Shown here: piece after piece, positions 28,091-36,900 of the stretch
Layout: the number at the start of each line of letters is the position of its first letter
Position numbering within the stretch: position 1 is the first letter of the stretch
Origin: Campylobacter concisus
GTDB lineage: Bacteria; Campylobacterota; Campylobacteria; Campylobacterales; Campylobacteraceae
DNA: 64,000 nt
NCBI RefSeq assembly: GCF_003048775.2
Contig: NZ_CP049272.1
Coordinates: 1,674,001 to 1,738,000 of the forward strand
Reading direction: 5' to 3'
Made by a program: the position numbers and the translations under genes
The notes under the pieces: model-generated
What the model was told of the DNA's origin: nothing
What the model saw: only the letters and a program-made list of their open reading frames with translations
Databases searched by the model: none

Positions 28091-30679
28091 CTACATACCA
28101 GCGTTTTCATCTACCCATTTTAGGTATTCGATGATATTTTTGATCTCTTCATCACTCATATGCTGATTTGGCATTCTAAGGTTAAAGTAATCAATCATTG
28201 ATTTAATGTAGTCATCATTATAGAACTTAGCAGGATCTTTGATAAATTCTGCTACCCATTTTTCGCCATTTTCATGTCTTAGTAAAACACCAGTTAGGTC
28301 TGGACCTGAGCTTACTTGACCGATAACGTGGCAACCATTACAACCGCCTTTTAGATAAGCCTCTTCACCTTTTGCAGCAGCTGGACTCATCGGAGTTGCG
28401 ATCTCTTTAGCTAGGTTATTTTTAGCTCTTAAGCCAACATCAGCTGTTTTAACCATGTATTGCCATACTTGGTACTCCCAAAGGATAGCGCCGTTTACAT
28501 CGCCTTTTTTGTAAGCTTCGTCAGCTTTAGCTTTTACCTCTTTAATGTGGCCATATTGATCAAGTGCGTCATCAACCAAAGCTTTTACTTTTGGATATTT
28601 CTCATAATGTTTCTCTTTTAGGTATTTAACGACCTCTTGGATAACATCATCAGTTGCCTTATTAGTTGCGATTACTTTGTCGTATTCAGCTTTTAAAGCC
28701 TCTGGACTTAGAGTTTTTAGCTTGTTATTTTTTGCAGATTCATATTTTTTACTTGGATCTTTAACAAGTAAATAACCCATCATCTCTAGGTGAAGTGCTG
28801 AGCAAAACTCGGTGCAGTAGTATGGGAAGACACCTTCCATATCAGCTACGAAATTTACTGAAGCAGTTTTGCCAGGTTCAAGTGAAGCGTGAATATTGTA
28901 AAGGTCGATGCCAAAGCCATGAGTCTCATCTTGAGCGCGCTCTAGGTTTGTTAGGTGAATTGTTACATTATCGCCTTTATTTACTTCGATGTGCTCTGGG
29001 TTGATGTGGCTTCTGATCATTGTCGCATAGACAGTTACATTCTTGCCATTTCTCTCAACTCTTTCTTGACCAGCTAGAGTTGCATATGGGCTAGCCTCGC
29101 CTGTTCTCGAGTTTGTACCCATATTGTAAGTAAGCGCTGGGCTTAGTTTGCTAGCAGCTATTGAAACAACATCGTGTGGCTCGCCAAGTGGGATTGGCAT
29201 ATCATAGATTAGATCCATTTTTGCACCAGTGATGTCTATTAGCTGGTGATTTTGTGGATGAAGTGGGCCAACTGGGCTAAAGCGATCGATTGAAAGTTTA
29301 TCAAGAGCGATTGCATATTTACCAACTGGTTTTGCTGATTTGCCTTCCATTGTATCAAGATGGCCGATATTGTAGTGAACATTTATCTTATCAAGCACTT
29401 TTAAATTTTTATAGTCCCATTTTACGATTTGACTATCAACGTAAAGTGATGTATAAAGTACGCCATCTTGTGAGTCAAATGATGTATGCAGTGGTCCAAG
29501 GCCAAGTTCGACTTGTCCGTGCATTGACTTTTCTCTATCTAATATAGGAATTCCGTATGGGTCAGTGCCAGCATACTCTTTTTTATCGATTAGCTCTTTG
29601 ATCTTTCTAAAGTCATAAACTGATGTGTGAGTATCAAGCTTTCCGCCAATAATGATGTATCTACCATCTGGGCTTACGTCACAACCGTGTGGGCTCTTTG
29701 ATTCTGGGATCAAAAATAGCGCACCTGCTTTTACAGCAGCGTCTATTGTAACTACCTTGTGACCATTTATAACTTTATAGTTTTTCTTGTCTTGAACAAG
29801 TTTTTCTAAAATTTTCCAGTTATAAACGTGTAAGAAGTCAGTGTCATTTCTACTTGCACCTGCTTCAAATGGAGGGAGACCTTTTTCGATACCGCCAGTA
29901 TACATCTCAGTATTTATTGAGTTTGTAAAGCCCCAGCCGTAGCTCTCGCCCTTACCAGCATCACTTAGATCTTGCCAGTATGGAGGAAGCTCAAGAGAAA
30001 ATGACTCTTTCTCGTCGATCTTGCCTTTTGGATAGTCAAATTTCCAAAATGTTACAGCGCCTCTATAAACTGCTTCATAGTCATCTATTGAGTGGTAGTT
30101 ATTATCAAGTGGAGCTGCATATTGGCTAGCTTCGATAACATACTCGCTATTTGGAGTGATGAAGCTACCGCCGTGCTCACTCTTCATGATAGGGTTTACA
30201 ACGATTTGAGTTGTCTCAAAGTCATGCAAATTTATAACTGCGATTCTTGGGTTAGCCTTATCGTTGATAAATAGATAATCACCAACATACTCACCATTTT
30301 TCTCACTGAAATTTGGGTGGTGTGTATCGCCCCATGTTATCTCTTTGCCTCTGATGTTGCCTTGTTTTAAAACAGCTTTTGACTCATCGTCATAGCCATA
30401 TCCTTGCCAAGGCTCTGGTGTGAAAACGCCGATGTATTTATAAATTCTCATCGACGGAACGCCATAAACTAGCACTTGACCGCTTTGCCCGCCAGATGAA
30501 AAGACGATGAAATCATCTTTTTTACCGCTAGGCTGATAAGTTTTAGCAGCGGCAAGAACATCTTTTTCGCTTAGCCCACGCTCTTTCATGACTTTTTCAA
30601 GGTCACTACTAGCAGCACAAGCAGTCGTTAAAGATAGCCCAAGCAACGCAGCACTTGCGACACAAAATAACTTTTGCAT
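28091..30679 (-). CDS. nosZ: nitrous-oxide reductase, clade II, with C-terminal cytochrome c domain
   Basis: An 862-residue protein that reduces N2O to N2 in the periplasm, the last step of denitrification. The N-terminus is a Sec signal (MQKLFCVASAALLGLS), not Tat, which marks clade II. A seven-bladed propeller (about 50-560) holds CuZ; a cupredoxin domain has the CuA ligands Cys622, Cys626, His630 and Met633 in YYCTEFCSALHLEMMGY. The extra C-terminal domain (about 760-862) carries heme motif CNGCH (780-784), the epsilonproteobacterial cNosZ form. It has a strong AAAGGAG site and starts 12 bases after the NapL-like gene. Confidence 0.96.
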   Translation of the reverse strand: MQKLFCVASAALLGLSLTTACAASSDLEKVMKERGLSEKDVLAAAKTYQPSGKKDDFIVFSSGGQSGQVLVYGVPSMRIYKYIGVFTPEPWQGYGYDDESKAVLKQGNIRGKEITWGDTHHPNFSEKNGEYVGDYLFINDKANPRIAVINLHDFETTQIVVNPIMKSEHGGSFITPNSEYVIEASQYAAPLDNNYHSIDDYEAVYRGAVTFWKFDYPKGKIDEKESFSLELPPYWQDLSDAGKGESYGWGFTNSINTEMYTGGIEKGLPPFEAGASRNDTDFLHVYNWKILEKLVQDKKNYKVINGHKVVTIDAAVKAGALFLIPESKSPHGCDVSPDGRYIIIGGKLDTHTSVYDFRKIKELIDKKEYAGTDPYGIPILDREKSMHGQVELGLGPLHTSFDSQDGVLYTSLYVDSQIVKWDYKNLKVLDKINVHYNIGHLDTMEGKSAKPVGKYAIALDKLSIDRFSPVGPLHPQNHQLIDITGAKMDLIYDMPIPLGEPHDVVSIAASKLSPALTYNMGTNSRTGEASPYATLAGQERVERNGKNVTVYATMIRSHINPEHIEVNKGDNVTIHLTNLERAQDETHGFGIDLYNIHASLEPGKTASVNFVADMEGVFPYYCTEFCSALHLEMMGYLLVKDPSKKYESAKNNKLKTLSPEALKAEYDKVIATNKATDDVIQEVVKYLKEKHYEKYPKVKALVDDALDQYGHIKEVKAKADEAYKKGDVNGAILWEYQVWQYMVKTADVGLRAKNNLAKEIATPMSPAAAKGEEAYLKGGCNGCHVIGQVSSGPDLTGVLLRHENGEKWVAEFIKDPAKFYNDDYIKSMIDYFNLRMPNQHMSDEEIKNIIEYLKWVDENAGM

Positions 30680-30691
30680 TTACTCTCCTTT

Positions 30692-31510
30692 TTAAAATGA
30701 ATTTATCTCTAAACTCTTTATCTCATTGTCTAAATTTACGCCATTTAAGACGCCTTTATCTATAAAAATTCTTTTTATCTCATTGCCAAAAAGAGCCTTT
30801 TGCCCTTTTAGCTTAAGATCTTTGTCAAATTTATAGACTACCCCATCCCCATCACCTATAAAAATTTCATCCTCTATGCACGCAAGAGCTGAAATTTTAG
30901 ATTTTAAAACTTGCTTTTTGATTCCACTTTTAAAATCTAAAATTTCTCCATCTCTAAAGCCAAGCAAAATATCATTCCCTTTAAATTTACAGGCACTAAG
31001 CGGAGCAAAGCCAACACGCTTTTTCTCTTTTAAATTAAGCTCTTTATCAAGCAAAAATGCTTTGCCATTAAAGCTCGTAAAAAATAGTTCATCATCAATT
31101 GGCAAAAGGCTTGAAATTTTATAAACATCTTTATAATTTTTAGTTAAAAGTTTATTTAGATTTTTATCAAAAACGCCTATGCTGACTTCATTTGCCATAT
31201 CGCAAGCTACGTAAATTTTATTTTTAATTGCCACAATTTGTGAAATTTTACAGCCAACATTTGGCATGGCAAATAAGAAATTTCTCTCATTTGCCACCTC
31301 GATAATCTCATTGTTTAAATTTGCGATATAAAAGAATTCTCCATCATTTCCGCACTCTTGATTTTTATAAATCGTATCTTTTAGATCCAAATTTTTAATC
31401 TGTCCATCTTTTATAAAGACGATGCTTTGGTTGCTTTCATTAATAAAGCAGCCTAATTGCTGGGCAAAAGCTGTTATCAAAAACAAACTTATACAAAGCA
31501 GAAATCTCAT
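30692..31510 (-). CDS. NapL-like periplasmic beta-propeller protein
   Basis: A 272-residue product if the ATG at 31510 is used; GGA lies six bases before it and it begins with a clean signal peptide (MRFLLCISLFLITAFA). Earlier in-frame starts at 31531 and 31546 have no ribosome site. The body repeats short strand-turn units such as IVAIKNKIYVACDM, LLPIDDELFFTSFNG, DILLGFRDGEILDFKSG and ACIEDEIFIGDGDGVVYKF, a WD40/PQQ-like propeller. It resembles NapL of epsilonproteobacterial nap operons, whose function is unsettled. It is the first gene of the nos operon, 12 bases before nosZ. The name NapL-like is inference. Confidence 0.7.
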   Translation of the reverse strand: MRFLLCISLFLITAFAQQLGCFINESNQSIVFIKDGQIKNLDLKDTIYKNQECGNDGEFFYIANLNNEIIEVANERNFLFAMPNVGCKISQIVAIKNKIYVACDMANEVSIGVFDKNLNKLLTKNYKDVYKISSLLPIDDELFFTSFNGKAFLLDKELNLKEKKRVGFAPLSACKFKGNDILLGFRDGEILDFKSGIKKQVLKSKISALACIEDEIFIGDGDGVVYKFDKDLKLKGQKALFGNEIKRIFIDKGVLNGVNLDNEIKSLEINSF

Positions 31511-31900
31511 AATCCAAGACACTTTCATCATAAATTTAATAAGCAAAAAAACTATACATACTTAACTCTTAAAAGCAAATTAGCGATTAATTTATTTTTT
31601 TAAGCTTTTAAAGAAAAATATCAATAAATTTTTTTAAATTTTATTATTTACATTATATAGACATTATGATTTAATCAATACTAATATGGCTTTAATAAAA
31701 TTTATCATCTATTAAATCACTTATTTTTAGTGCTAATTTGAACAAAAATTTAAATTTGAATTATTTCTTAAGAAAATTATTTAAATTAGATAATTATATT
31801 AAGTAATGAGAAATCTTTAGTATTTAAGTAAAAAGCTAAATTTTATACATTTGATATATTTTTAGCTTAAATCCATTGGTAATTTAAATTTGTTTAAATA
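31511..31900. promoter_or_regulatory. nos-moaC divergent intergenic region
   Basis: About 390 very A/T-rich bases between the leftward nos operon and moaC. No gene is seen. TGATTTAATCA at 31667-31677 is a near-palindrome that could bind a Crp/Fnr-type regulator of the nos genes, but it does not match the FNR (TTGAT-N4-ATCAA) or the NssR-type (TTAAC-N4-GTTAA) sites. Confidence 0.35.
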
Positions 31901-31903
31901 GGC

Positions 31904-31909
31904 TATAAT
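31904..31909 (+). promoter_or_regulatory. promoter -10 box for moaC
   Basis: GCTATAATCCGCCAAAAAAA spans 31902-31921, directly followed by the ribosome site AGGAGAG and the ATG at 31931, so the leader is very short. Confidence 0.65.
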
Positions 31910-31930
31910 CCGCCAAAAAAAGGAGAGATA

Positions 31931-32404
31931 ATGCTAACGCATTTAGATGAGAAAGATCGTCCAAAAATGGTCGATGTGAGCCCAAAAGATCCTACAAAAA
32001 GAGTGGCAACTGCTAGCGGGATCATCAAAATGAGCAAAGAGGCCTTTAAAGCGATAAAAGAAAATACTGGCAAAAAAGGTCCAGTCATTCAAACGGCTGT
32101 CGTTGCTGCGATAATGGGTGCAAAAAAGACAAGTGAACTAATCCCGATGTGCCATCCACTAGCTATTTTAGGTGTGGATTGTGATATCGAAGAGCTATCT
32201 GAAATTTGTGCTTTTAAGCTTTATGTGAGTGTAAAAATAGAGGGCAAAACAGGCGTTGAGATGGAAGCATTAACTGGCGTTAGCGTGGGGCTTTTGACCA
32301 TTTATGATATGGTAAAAGCTATAGATAAAAGCATGGAAATAAGTAATATCGTGTTAGAGAGTAAAACAGGAGGAAAAAGTGGCGAGTATATGCGATCTAA
32401 ATAA
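31931..32404 (+). CDS. moaC: cyclic pyranopterin monophosphate synthase
   Basis: A 157-residue MoaC, which with MoaA converts GTP through 3',8-cyclo-7,8-dihydro-GTP to cyclic pyranopterin monophosphate, the first step of molybdenum cofactor synthesis. Conserved stretches are [13 protein letters not shown] (about 24-36), [19 protein letters not shown] (about 59-77) and [20 protein letters not shown] (about 113-132). The cofactor serves nitrate, formate and other reductases of this respiring organism. Its 3' end overlaps the next gene by 26 bases. Confidence 0.95.
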   Translation: MLTHLDEKDRPKMVDVSPKDPTKRVATASGIIKMSKEAFKAIKENTGKKGPVIQTAVVAAIMGAKKTSELIPMCHPLAILGVDCDIEELSEICAFKLYVSVKIEGKTGVEMEALTGVSVGLLTIYDMVKAIDKSMEISNIVLESKTGGKSGEYMRSK

Positions 32405-32645
32405 CAAAAAAGCAAAAATTGATTACCCAACGCATTGGGAATACAAAATAATATTTGATGCAGATGTCAATGTAGAAGAAAAGGTAAAAGAGATAGTAAA
32501 AGATAGAGAATTTAAGCTAGTCTTTTCAAAATTTAGCAAAGATAAAAAGTATGCAAGCTATGACTTAGCCGTACTAGTTTTGAGCGAAGAAGAGAGGCTA
32601 GAGATATTTTCAGCACTAAAACACGAAGCAAAATACGTTTTATAA
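32379..32645 (+). CDS. DUF493 family protein
   Basis: An 88-residue product with a GTG start, chosen because AGGAGG sits five bases before it within the end of moaC. The body has the small alpha/beta (ferredoxin-like) fold of DUF493/Ybe[20 protein letters not shown], then [20 protein letters not shown], then [14 protein letters not shown]. coli YbeD is linked to lipoic acid metabolism by location only. Function unknown. It is translationally coupled to moaC. Confidence 0.82.
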   Translation: MASICDLNNKKAKIDYPTHWEYKIIFDADVNVEEKVKEIVKDREFKLVFSKFSKDKKYASYDLAVLVLSEEERLEIFSALKHEAKYVL

Positions 32646-32655
32646 GGTAAAAGAT

Positions 32656-33894
32656 ATGAACAGTTTAGAACAAAATTTACATGATTATAAAAGCAGCGAT
32701 GGCTTATTAATAAGCATAAAAGCTCTTTGCAATAACTTCTTTCAAGATGCTGCAAACAAAGATATAAATGCTTTGCCAGAAATTTTAAAGGCTAAAATGA
32801 ATGAGCTTTATGACAAAATGAATAAAGAAGATCTCATAAATGCAAAAAATCTAAAAAGTGCCATGGAGGGAATAAATCAAGCCATTGTCGGTGCTGAAGA
32901 AAAGGCACTTTACGAGCTACTTGATAAAAAAGATGAGCTAAATCGTGCAATAGAAGCAAAACGTGAAGAGATAAAAAATAGGCTCAAAATTTCATTTGAA
33001 GCAGCTGAAGAGGTCGTAAAAGATAGAAATTTTAGTGAAAAAGAGGAAATTTTAGAGCTTTTAAATAATGCGATCATTAGAGAAACAAGGCTTCTTGGTA
33101 TCTTAAAAGAAAGTGCTCAAATCGCATTTTTGACAACTCTTGAAGGCGCAAAAGATGTCGAAGAAACAGCTGGTGCGATAGCTAAAAATATGACCTATGT
33201 TGCGATAATTGGAGGAGAGTTTAGCAAAGAGCGGATACTTGAAATTTCAAAAAACATCATCATAGCAGCGGCAAATTTAGCAGACGAGGGTCATATCTTT
33301 GCAAAAGAGTTGATAAGTGGAGCTATAAGTGGCACAAGAGATGGCATTTTAAGAGCCATAGAAAAGCTTAAAGATGAGGCGAAATTTGCTCCAGATGAGC
33401 TCAGGCTAAACTCGCAACTACTAAATTTAAAAAATATTGATGAAGAATTTATAGCCTTGCTTAGGGAACTTGAAAAGGAATTTGAAGGTGTAGCAAGAAA
33501 CGAGATCGAAAATGTGATAAATAGCGAGCTAGATACAAATCTAGCAAAATTTAAACGTATTAGCGATCAAGCAAGAGAGCAGATCATTTCAAGGATAGAA
33601 GAGCTAAAGTCAAACAGCATGGCAAAGCTTATGAGCGAGGCAAATAATAAATTTGAAGCCTTAAAGCAAGAGCTAAATGACAAGAGTAAAAAGCTAAAAC
33701 TAAATTTTGATACAAACGACAAAATTGAAGAGATCAAACAAGAGATCACTAATCTTGAGAAAAAAGCTAATGAAAAATTTGAAGACATCAAACAAATTGA
33801 CATCAAATCAGAAGCCAAGAAATTTGGAGATAGGGCTTACCAAGCTGCAAAAGATCTGTTAAATGTTATTAAAAAAGATAAAAAAGAGGATTAA
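32656..33894 (+). CDS. long alpha-helical hypothetical protein
   Basis: A 412-residue protein with no signal peptide. It appears almost wholly helical: an N-terminal domain (about 1-190, with heptad-like Glu/Lys spacing), a central Ala/Gly-rich helical stretch (about 165-235, including GAIAKNMTYVAIIGGEF and FAKELISGAISGTRDGI), and a long C-terminal coiled coil (about 270-412, with repeated KFEALKQELN, KKANEKFEDIKQ). Such proteins occur in Campylobacter genomes, but I know no function. The central stretch looks like a glycine-zipper or membrane-associating helix pair. It is the third gene of the moaC operon, 10 bases after the DUF493 gene. Confidence 0.8.
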   Translation: MNSLEQNLHDYKSSDGLLISIKALCNNFFQDAANKDINALPEILKAKMNELYDKMNKEDLINAKNLKSAMEGINQAIVGAEEKALYELLDKKDELNRAIEAKREEIKNRLKISFEAAEEVVKDRNFSEKEEILELLNNAIIRETRLLGILKESAQIAFLTTLEGAKDVEETAGAIAKNMTYVAIIGGEFSKERILEISKNIIIAAANLADEGHIFAKELISGAISGTRDGILRAIEKLKDEAKFAPDELRLNSQLLNLKNIDEEFIALLRELEKEFEGVARNEIENVINSELDTNLAKFKRISDQAREQIISRIEELKSNSMAKLMSEANNKFEALKQELNDKSKKLKLNFDTNDKIEEIKQEITNLEKKANEKFEDIKQIDIKSEAKKFGDRAYQAAKDLLNVIKKDKKED

Positions 33895-33949
33895 ATTATC
33901 AAGCTTATCTTGAAATTTTTCCTGAAAGATACTCGCACTACATATTCTT

Positions 33950-33979
33950 GCCAAGTGTGAAAATTTTTCCACACTTGGC
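33950..33979. terminator. bidirectional terminator
   Basis: GCCAAGTGTG (33950-33959) and CACACTTGGC (33970-33979) form a perfect 10-base stem, followed by CTTTACTTTTT, between convergent transcripts ending at 33894 and 34003. Confidence 0.88.
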
Positions 33980-34002
33980 CTTTACTTTTTAAAGCTTTAA
34001 AA

Positions 34003-34797
34003 TCATAAAAATAGATAAAGTAAAAATACTCCTAAAATCAAGCGGTAGATGACAAAAGGCAACATTCTAATCCTTGAGATGATACCCATAAATAACTTCA
34101 CGCACACGTAGGCACTAACAGCACTTATGATGACGCCAAGGGCGATGTCACTCCAAGGAAGCGCATTTGGATCTTTTATGAGCTTTATGCTCTCAAGTCC
34201 ACCCGCCAGGATGATGACTGGGATCGACATCAAAAATGAGAAATTCGCACTTCCCTTGTGGCTAAAGCCTAAAAATAAGGCTGCTGTCATCGTTATGCCT
34301 GATCTTGAGACGCCAGGGATGAGCGCCACAGCTTGAGCAAGGCCGATAATAAGCGCAAATTTTATGGTCATTTCATATTCGCTTTTATTTGTCGAGCGAA
34401 GATCTGCAAAGTAAAGTGCTATGCCAAAGACGATCGTAGTAATAGCGATCACAATGCCACTTCTTGCGTACTCTTCGATAATATTGTTAAACAAAAGTCC
34501 AAAAATCCCAACTGGAATGGTAGCAAATCCCACGCACCAGACAAGCAAGCTATCGCCTACCATCTTTCGTTGTACGATCGAGGCAAAAAAGTCACGAAGT
34601 AGCTTAAAAATCGTATCTTTAAAATAAAAAAGTATCGCACTTAGCGTACCAACGTGCACTGCCACGTCAAAAGCAAGACCTTGATCTGGCCAGCCAAGTA
34701 GCTTTGGCACCAAGATAAGATGAGCCGAGCTTGAAATGGGTAAAAATTCGCTTATACCTTGCACCAAGGCCAAAACAATAACGTGAGAAATTTCCAT
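34003..34797 (-). CDS. uppP: undecaprenyl-diphosphate phosphatase
   Basis: A 264-residue membrane protein that recycles undecaprenyl pyrophosphate to the monophosphate carrier for peptidoglycan and glycan export. The two BacA/UppP signatures are present: ALVQGISEFLPISSSAHL (about 11-28) with the catalytic Glu, and LIPGVSRSGITMT (about 157-169) with the catalytic Ser/Arg. Seven to eight hydrophobic segments. This is a different protein from the SbmA/BacA-like one at 13531. Gene stands between terminators. Confidence 0.95.
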   Translation of the reverse strand: MEISHVIVLALVQGISEFLPISSSAHLILVPKLLGWPDQGLAFDVAVHVGTLSAILFYFKDTIFKLLRDFFASIVQRKMVGDSLLVWCVGFATIPVGIFGLLFNNIIEEYARSGIVIAITTIVFGIALYFADLRSTNKSEYEMTIKFALIIGLAQAVALIPGVSRSGITMTAALFLGFSHKGSANFSFLMSIPVIILAGGLESIKLIKDPNALPWSDIALGVIISAVSAYVCVKLFMGIISRIRMLPFVIYRLILGVFLLYLFL

Positions 34798-34826
34798 AAA
34801 ATGCCTTTTTTGATTTTAGATTGCAG

Positions 34827-34846
34827 TTGGGGATTTTACTCCCCAA
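34827..34846 (-). terminator. terminator-like hairpin after tkt
   Basis: TTGGGGA (34827-34833) and TCCCCAA (34840-34846) form a 7-base stem 8 bases after the tkt stop. Confidence 0.6.
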
Positions 34847-34854
34847 GATTAAAT

Positions 34855-36765
34855 TTATATAAGTTCGCTAGCAAAATTTGCAAGTTTTTGCGGAGTAAAT
34901 CCAAAGTGATCAAATAGCTCGTTAGCCTTTCCGCTAGCGCCAAAGCTATTCATGCCATAAACTGCATCGGCAAATTTATACCACTCAAAGCCAGTTGCAG
35001 CTTCAACTGCGATGATAGTCGTGTTTTTATCTAAAATTTTAGCCACGTATTCATCTGGCTGCTCGCAAAGCAGGTCAAAACAAGGCGCTGACACGATGTT
35101 TGCGCCAATGCCTTGTTCGCCAAGAATTTCAGCTGCTTTTACGCAGAGTGAAACCTCGCTGCCGCTTGCTATAAATGTAATCTTCGCATCTTTTGCCGAG
35201 CTTAGCAAATATGCGCCGTTACTAACCTCACCAAATTCGCCTTTTGCAAGTGGCTCAAGGCCTTGGCGGCTAAGCACAAAAGCACTTGGAGCGTTTAAAT
35301 TTAGCGCCGCATGCCAGCTAGCTGCGTTTTCGTTGCCATCAGCTGGGCGGAAAGTGTAGAAATTTGGCATAGCCCTAAATGTGCTAAGCTGCTCGATCGG
35401 CTGATGTGTAGGACCATCTTCGCCAACGCCGATGCTGTCGTGTGTGAAGACAAAAAAGTGCTTGATGCCCATGAGTGCTGCTATCCTCGCACTTGGCTTT
35501 AGATAGTCGCTAAAGATGAAAAATGTCGCTGAAAATGGCAAGAAAAGGCCGTATCTAGCGATACCGTTGTTGATGGCCGCCATAGCGTGCTCTCTGATGC
35601 CGTAGTGGATATTTTTGCCATTTGGAAAGTCGCCCATACCCTTTAGCTCAGTCTTATTTGATGGAGCAAGATCTGCGCTGCCACCGATAAAGCCAGGAAG
35701 TTTTTTTGCTATCTCATTTAAAATGACGTGGTTTGTATCTCTTGTGGCTAGCTTTTTGTCGCTAAAGTCTGAAAATTCGAGCTTGCTAAAGTCTGGATTA
35801 AGAAGCGAGTTTAATAAATTTTTGCCTTCAATGCTTAGTGCCTCAACCTTTTTGTTCCACATCGCTTCTTCAAGATCGCCCTTTTCAACTGCGCCTCTAA
35901 ACCTTAAAAGCACATCCTCGTCAATGGCAAATTTCTTCTCAGGATCAAAACCAGCTGCAGCCTTTGCCTTTTTGATGATCTCTTCGCCAAGTGGGGCGCC
36001 GTGGCTGTGGTGTGAGCCCTCAAGCTCCATTGCACCACGCGCTATGCGTGTGTTTGCAATGATGAGATATGGTGACTCTTTCTCGTTTGCCTGCTCTAGT
36101 GCAAATTCGATCTGGTAATAATCGTGTCCATCGATACGTGCGACCTCCCAGCCCTGCGCCTCAAACCTCGCTTTTACATCCTCACTAAAAGCTATCGCTG
36201 TGTCGCCCTCGATCGTGATGTTATTTGAGTCGTATATGAGCACAAGGTTATCTAGTCTTAAATTTCCAGCTACCGAACATGCCTCGTAGCTTATACCCTC
36301 TTCTAGGTCGCCGTCGCCGCAAAGGCAGTAAATTTTATGATCGATTATTTTATTGTCTGGTTCATTTAGAACGTTTGCAGCGTATTTTTCTGCCATGGCT
36401 AGGCCAACTGCATTTGCTACGCCTTGACCAAGCGGGCCAGTAGCAACCTCAACGCCTGGAGTGTGAATTTCTGGGTGACCTGGAGTATTTGAGCCAAGTT
36501 GACGAAAATTTTTAAGCTCATCAAGGCTTAGATCGTAGCCGCTTAGGTGCAAGAAGCTGTAAACCAAACTTGAAGCGTGACCACCGCTAAAAACGAGCCT
36601 ATCTCTATTTAGCCATTTTGGATTTTTTGGATTGTGTTTTAAAAAGTTGCTTAAAACCACCATAATATCAGCTAGACCCATAGGCGCACCTGGGTGTCCG
36701 CTGTTAGCGTTTTGCACCATGTCAGCGCACAAAAATCTTATAGTATCGGCTTGTTTTTTTAGCAT
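34855..36765 (-). CDS. tkt: transketolase
   Basis: A 636-residue thiamine-diphosphate enzyme that moves two-carbon units between sugar phosphates in the non-oxidative pentose phosphate pathway. Present are the N-terminal NSGHPGAPMGLADIM (about 21-35), the ThDP motif GDGDLEEGISYEACSVAG (about 149-166) ending at NN in SNNITIEG, and the pyrimidine-domain HDSIGVGEDGPTHQP (about 440-454). Length is normal. In C. jejuni it also follows ispA. Here it has its own promoter-like TATAAT at 36789-36794 and an ispA terminator upstream, so it can be transcribed apart from the murE-ispA operon. Confidence 0.97.
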   Translation of the reverse strand: MLKKQADTIRFLCADMVQNANSGHPGAPMGLADIMVVLSNFLKHNPKNPKWLNRDRLVFSGGHASSLVYSFLHLSGYDLSLDELKNFRQLGSNTPGHPEIHTPGVEVATGPLGQGVANAVGLAMAEKYAANVLNEPDNKIIDHKIYCLCGDGDLEEGISYEACSVAGNLRLDNLVLIYDSNNITIEGDTAIAFSEDVKARFEAQGWEVARIDGHDYYQIEFALEQANEKESPYLIIANTRIARGAMELEGSHHSHGAPLGEEIIKKAKAAAGFDPEKKFAIDEDVLLRFRGAVEKGDLEEAMWNKKVEALSIEGKNLLNSLLNPDFSKLEFSDFSDKKLATRDTNHVILNEIAKKLPGFIGGSADLAPSNKTELKGMGDFPNGKNIHYGIREHAMAAINNGIARYGLFLPFSATFFIFSDYLKPSARIAALMGIKHFFVFTHDSIGVGEDGPTHQPIEQLSTFRAMPNFYTFRPADGNENAASWHAALNLNAPSAFVLSRQGLEPLAKGEFGEVSNGAYLLSSAKDAKITFIASGSEVSLCVKAAEILGEQGIGANIVSAPCFDLLCEQPDEYVAKILDKNTTIIAVEAATGFEWYKFADAVYGMNSFGASGKANELFDHFGFTPQKLANFASELI

Positions 36766-36788
36766 ATGATCTCCTTTTATTGCGCCAG

Positions 36789-36794
36789 ATTATA
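36789..36794 (-). promoter_or_regulatory. promoter -10 box for tkt
   Basis: The reverse strand reads TTGTATAATCTGGCGCAATA, followed by AAAGGAGATCAT and the ATG at 36765. Confidence 0.55.
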
Positions 36795-36876
36795 CAAAAA
36801 AGTGATTAAAACTTGCCTTGCATTTTTGTCCAAAATGTCTAAATAGTGATATAAATTTTTTAAATTTTTAGTAGTA

Positions 36877-36900
36877 AAAAGCTAGAAATTTCTAGCTTTT
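36877..36900 (-). terminator. terminator at the end of ispA
   Basis: AAAAGCTAGAAA/TTTCTAGCTTTT is a perfect 24-base palindrome overlapping the ispA stop codon and followed by TTACTACT then A/T. It probably ends the NifU-murE-ispA operon. Confidence 0.6.

Noticed and set aside
31660..31680. FNR box upstream of nos genes
   Set aside because: TGATTTAATCA does not match TTGAT-N4-ATCAA spacing; kept only as a weak palindrome.
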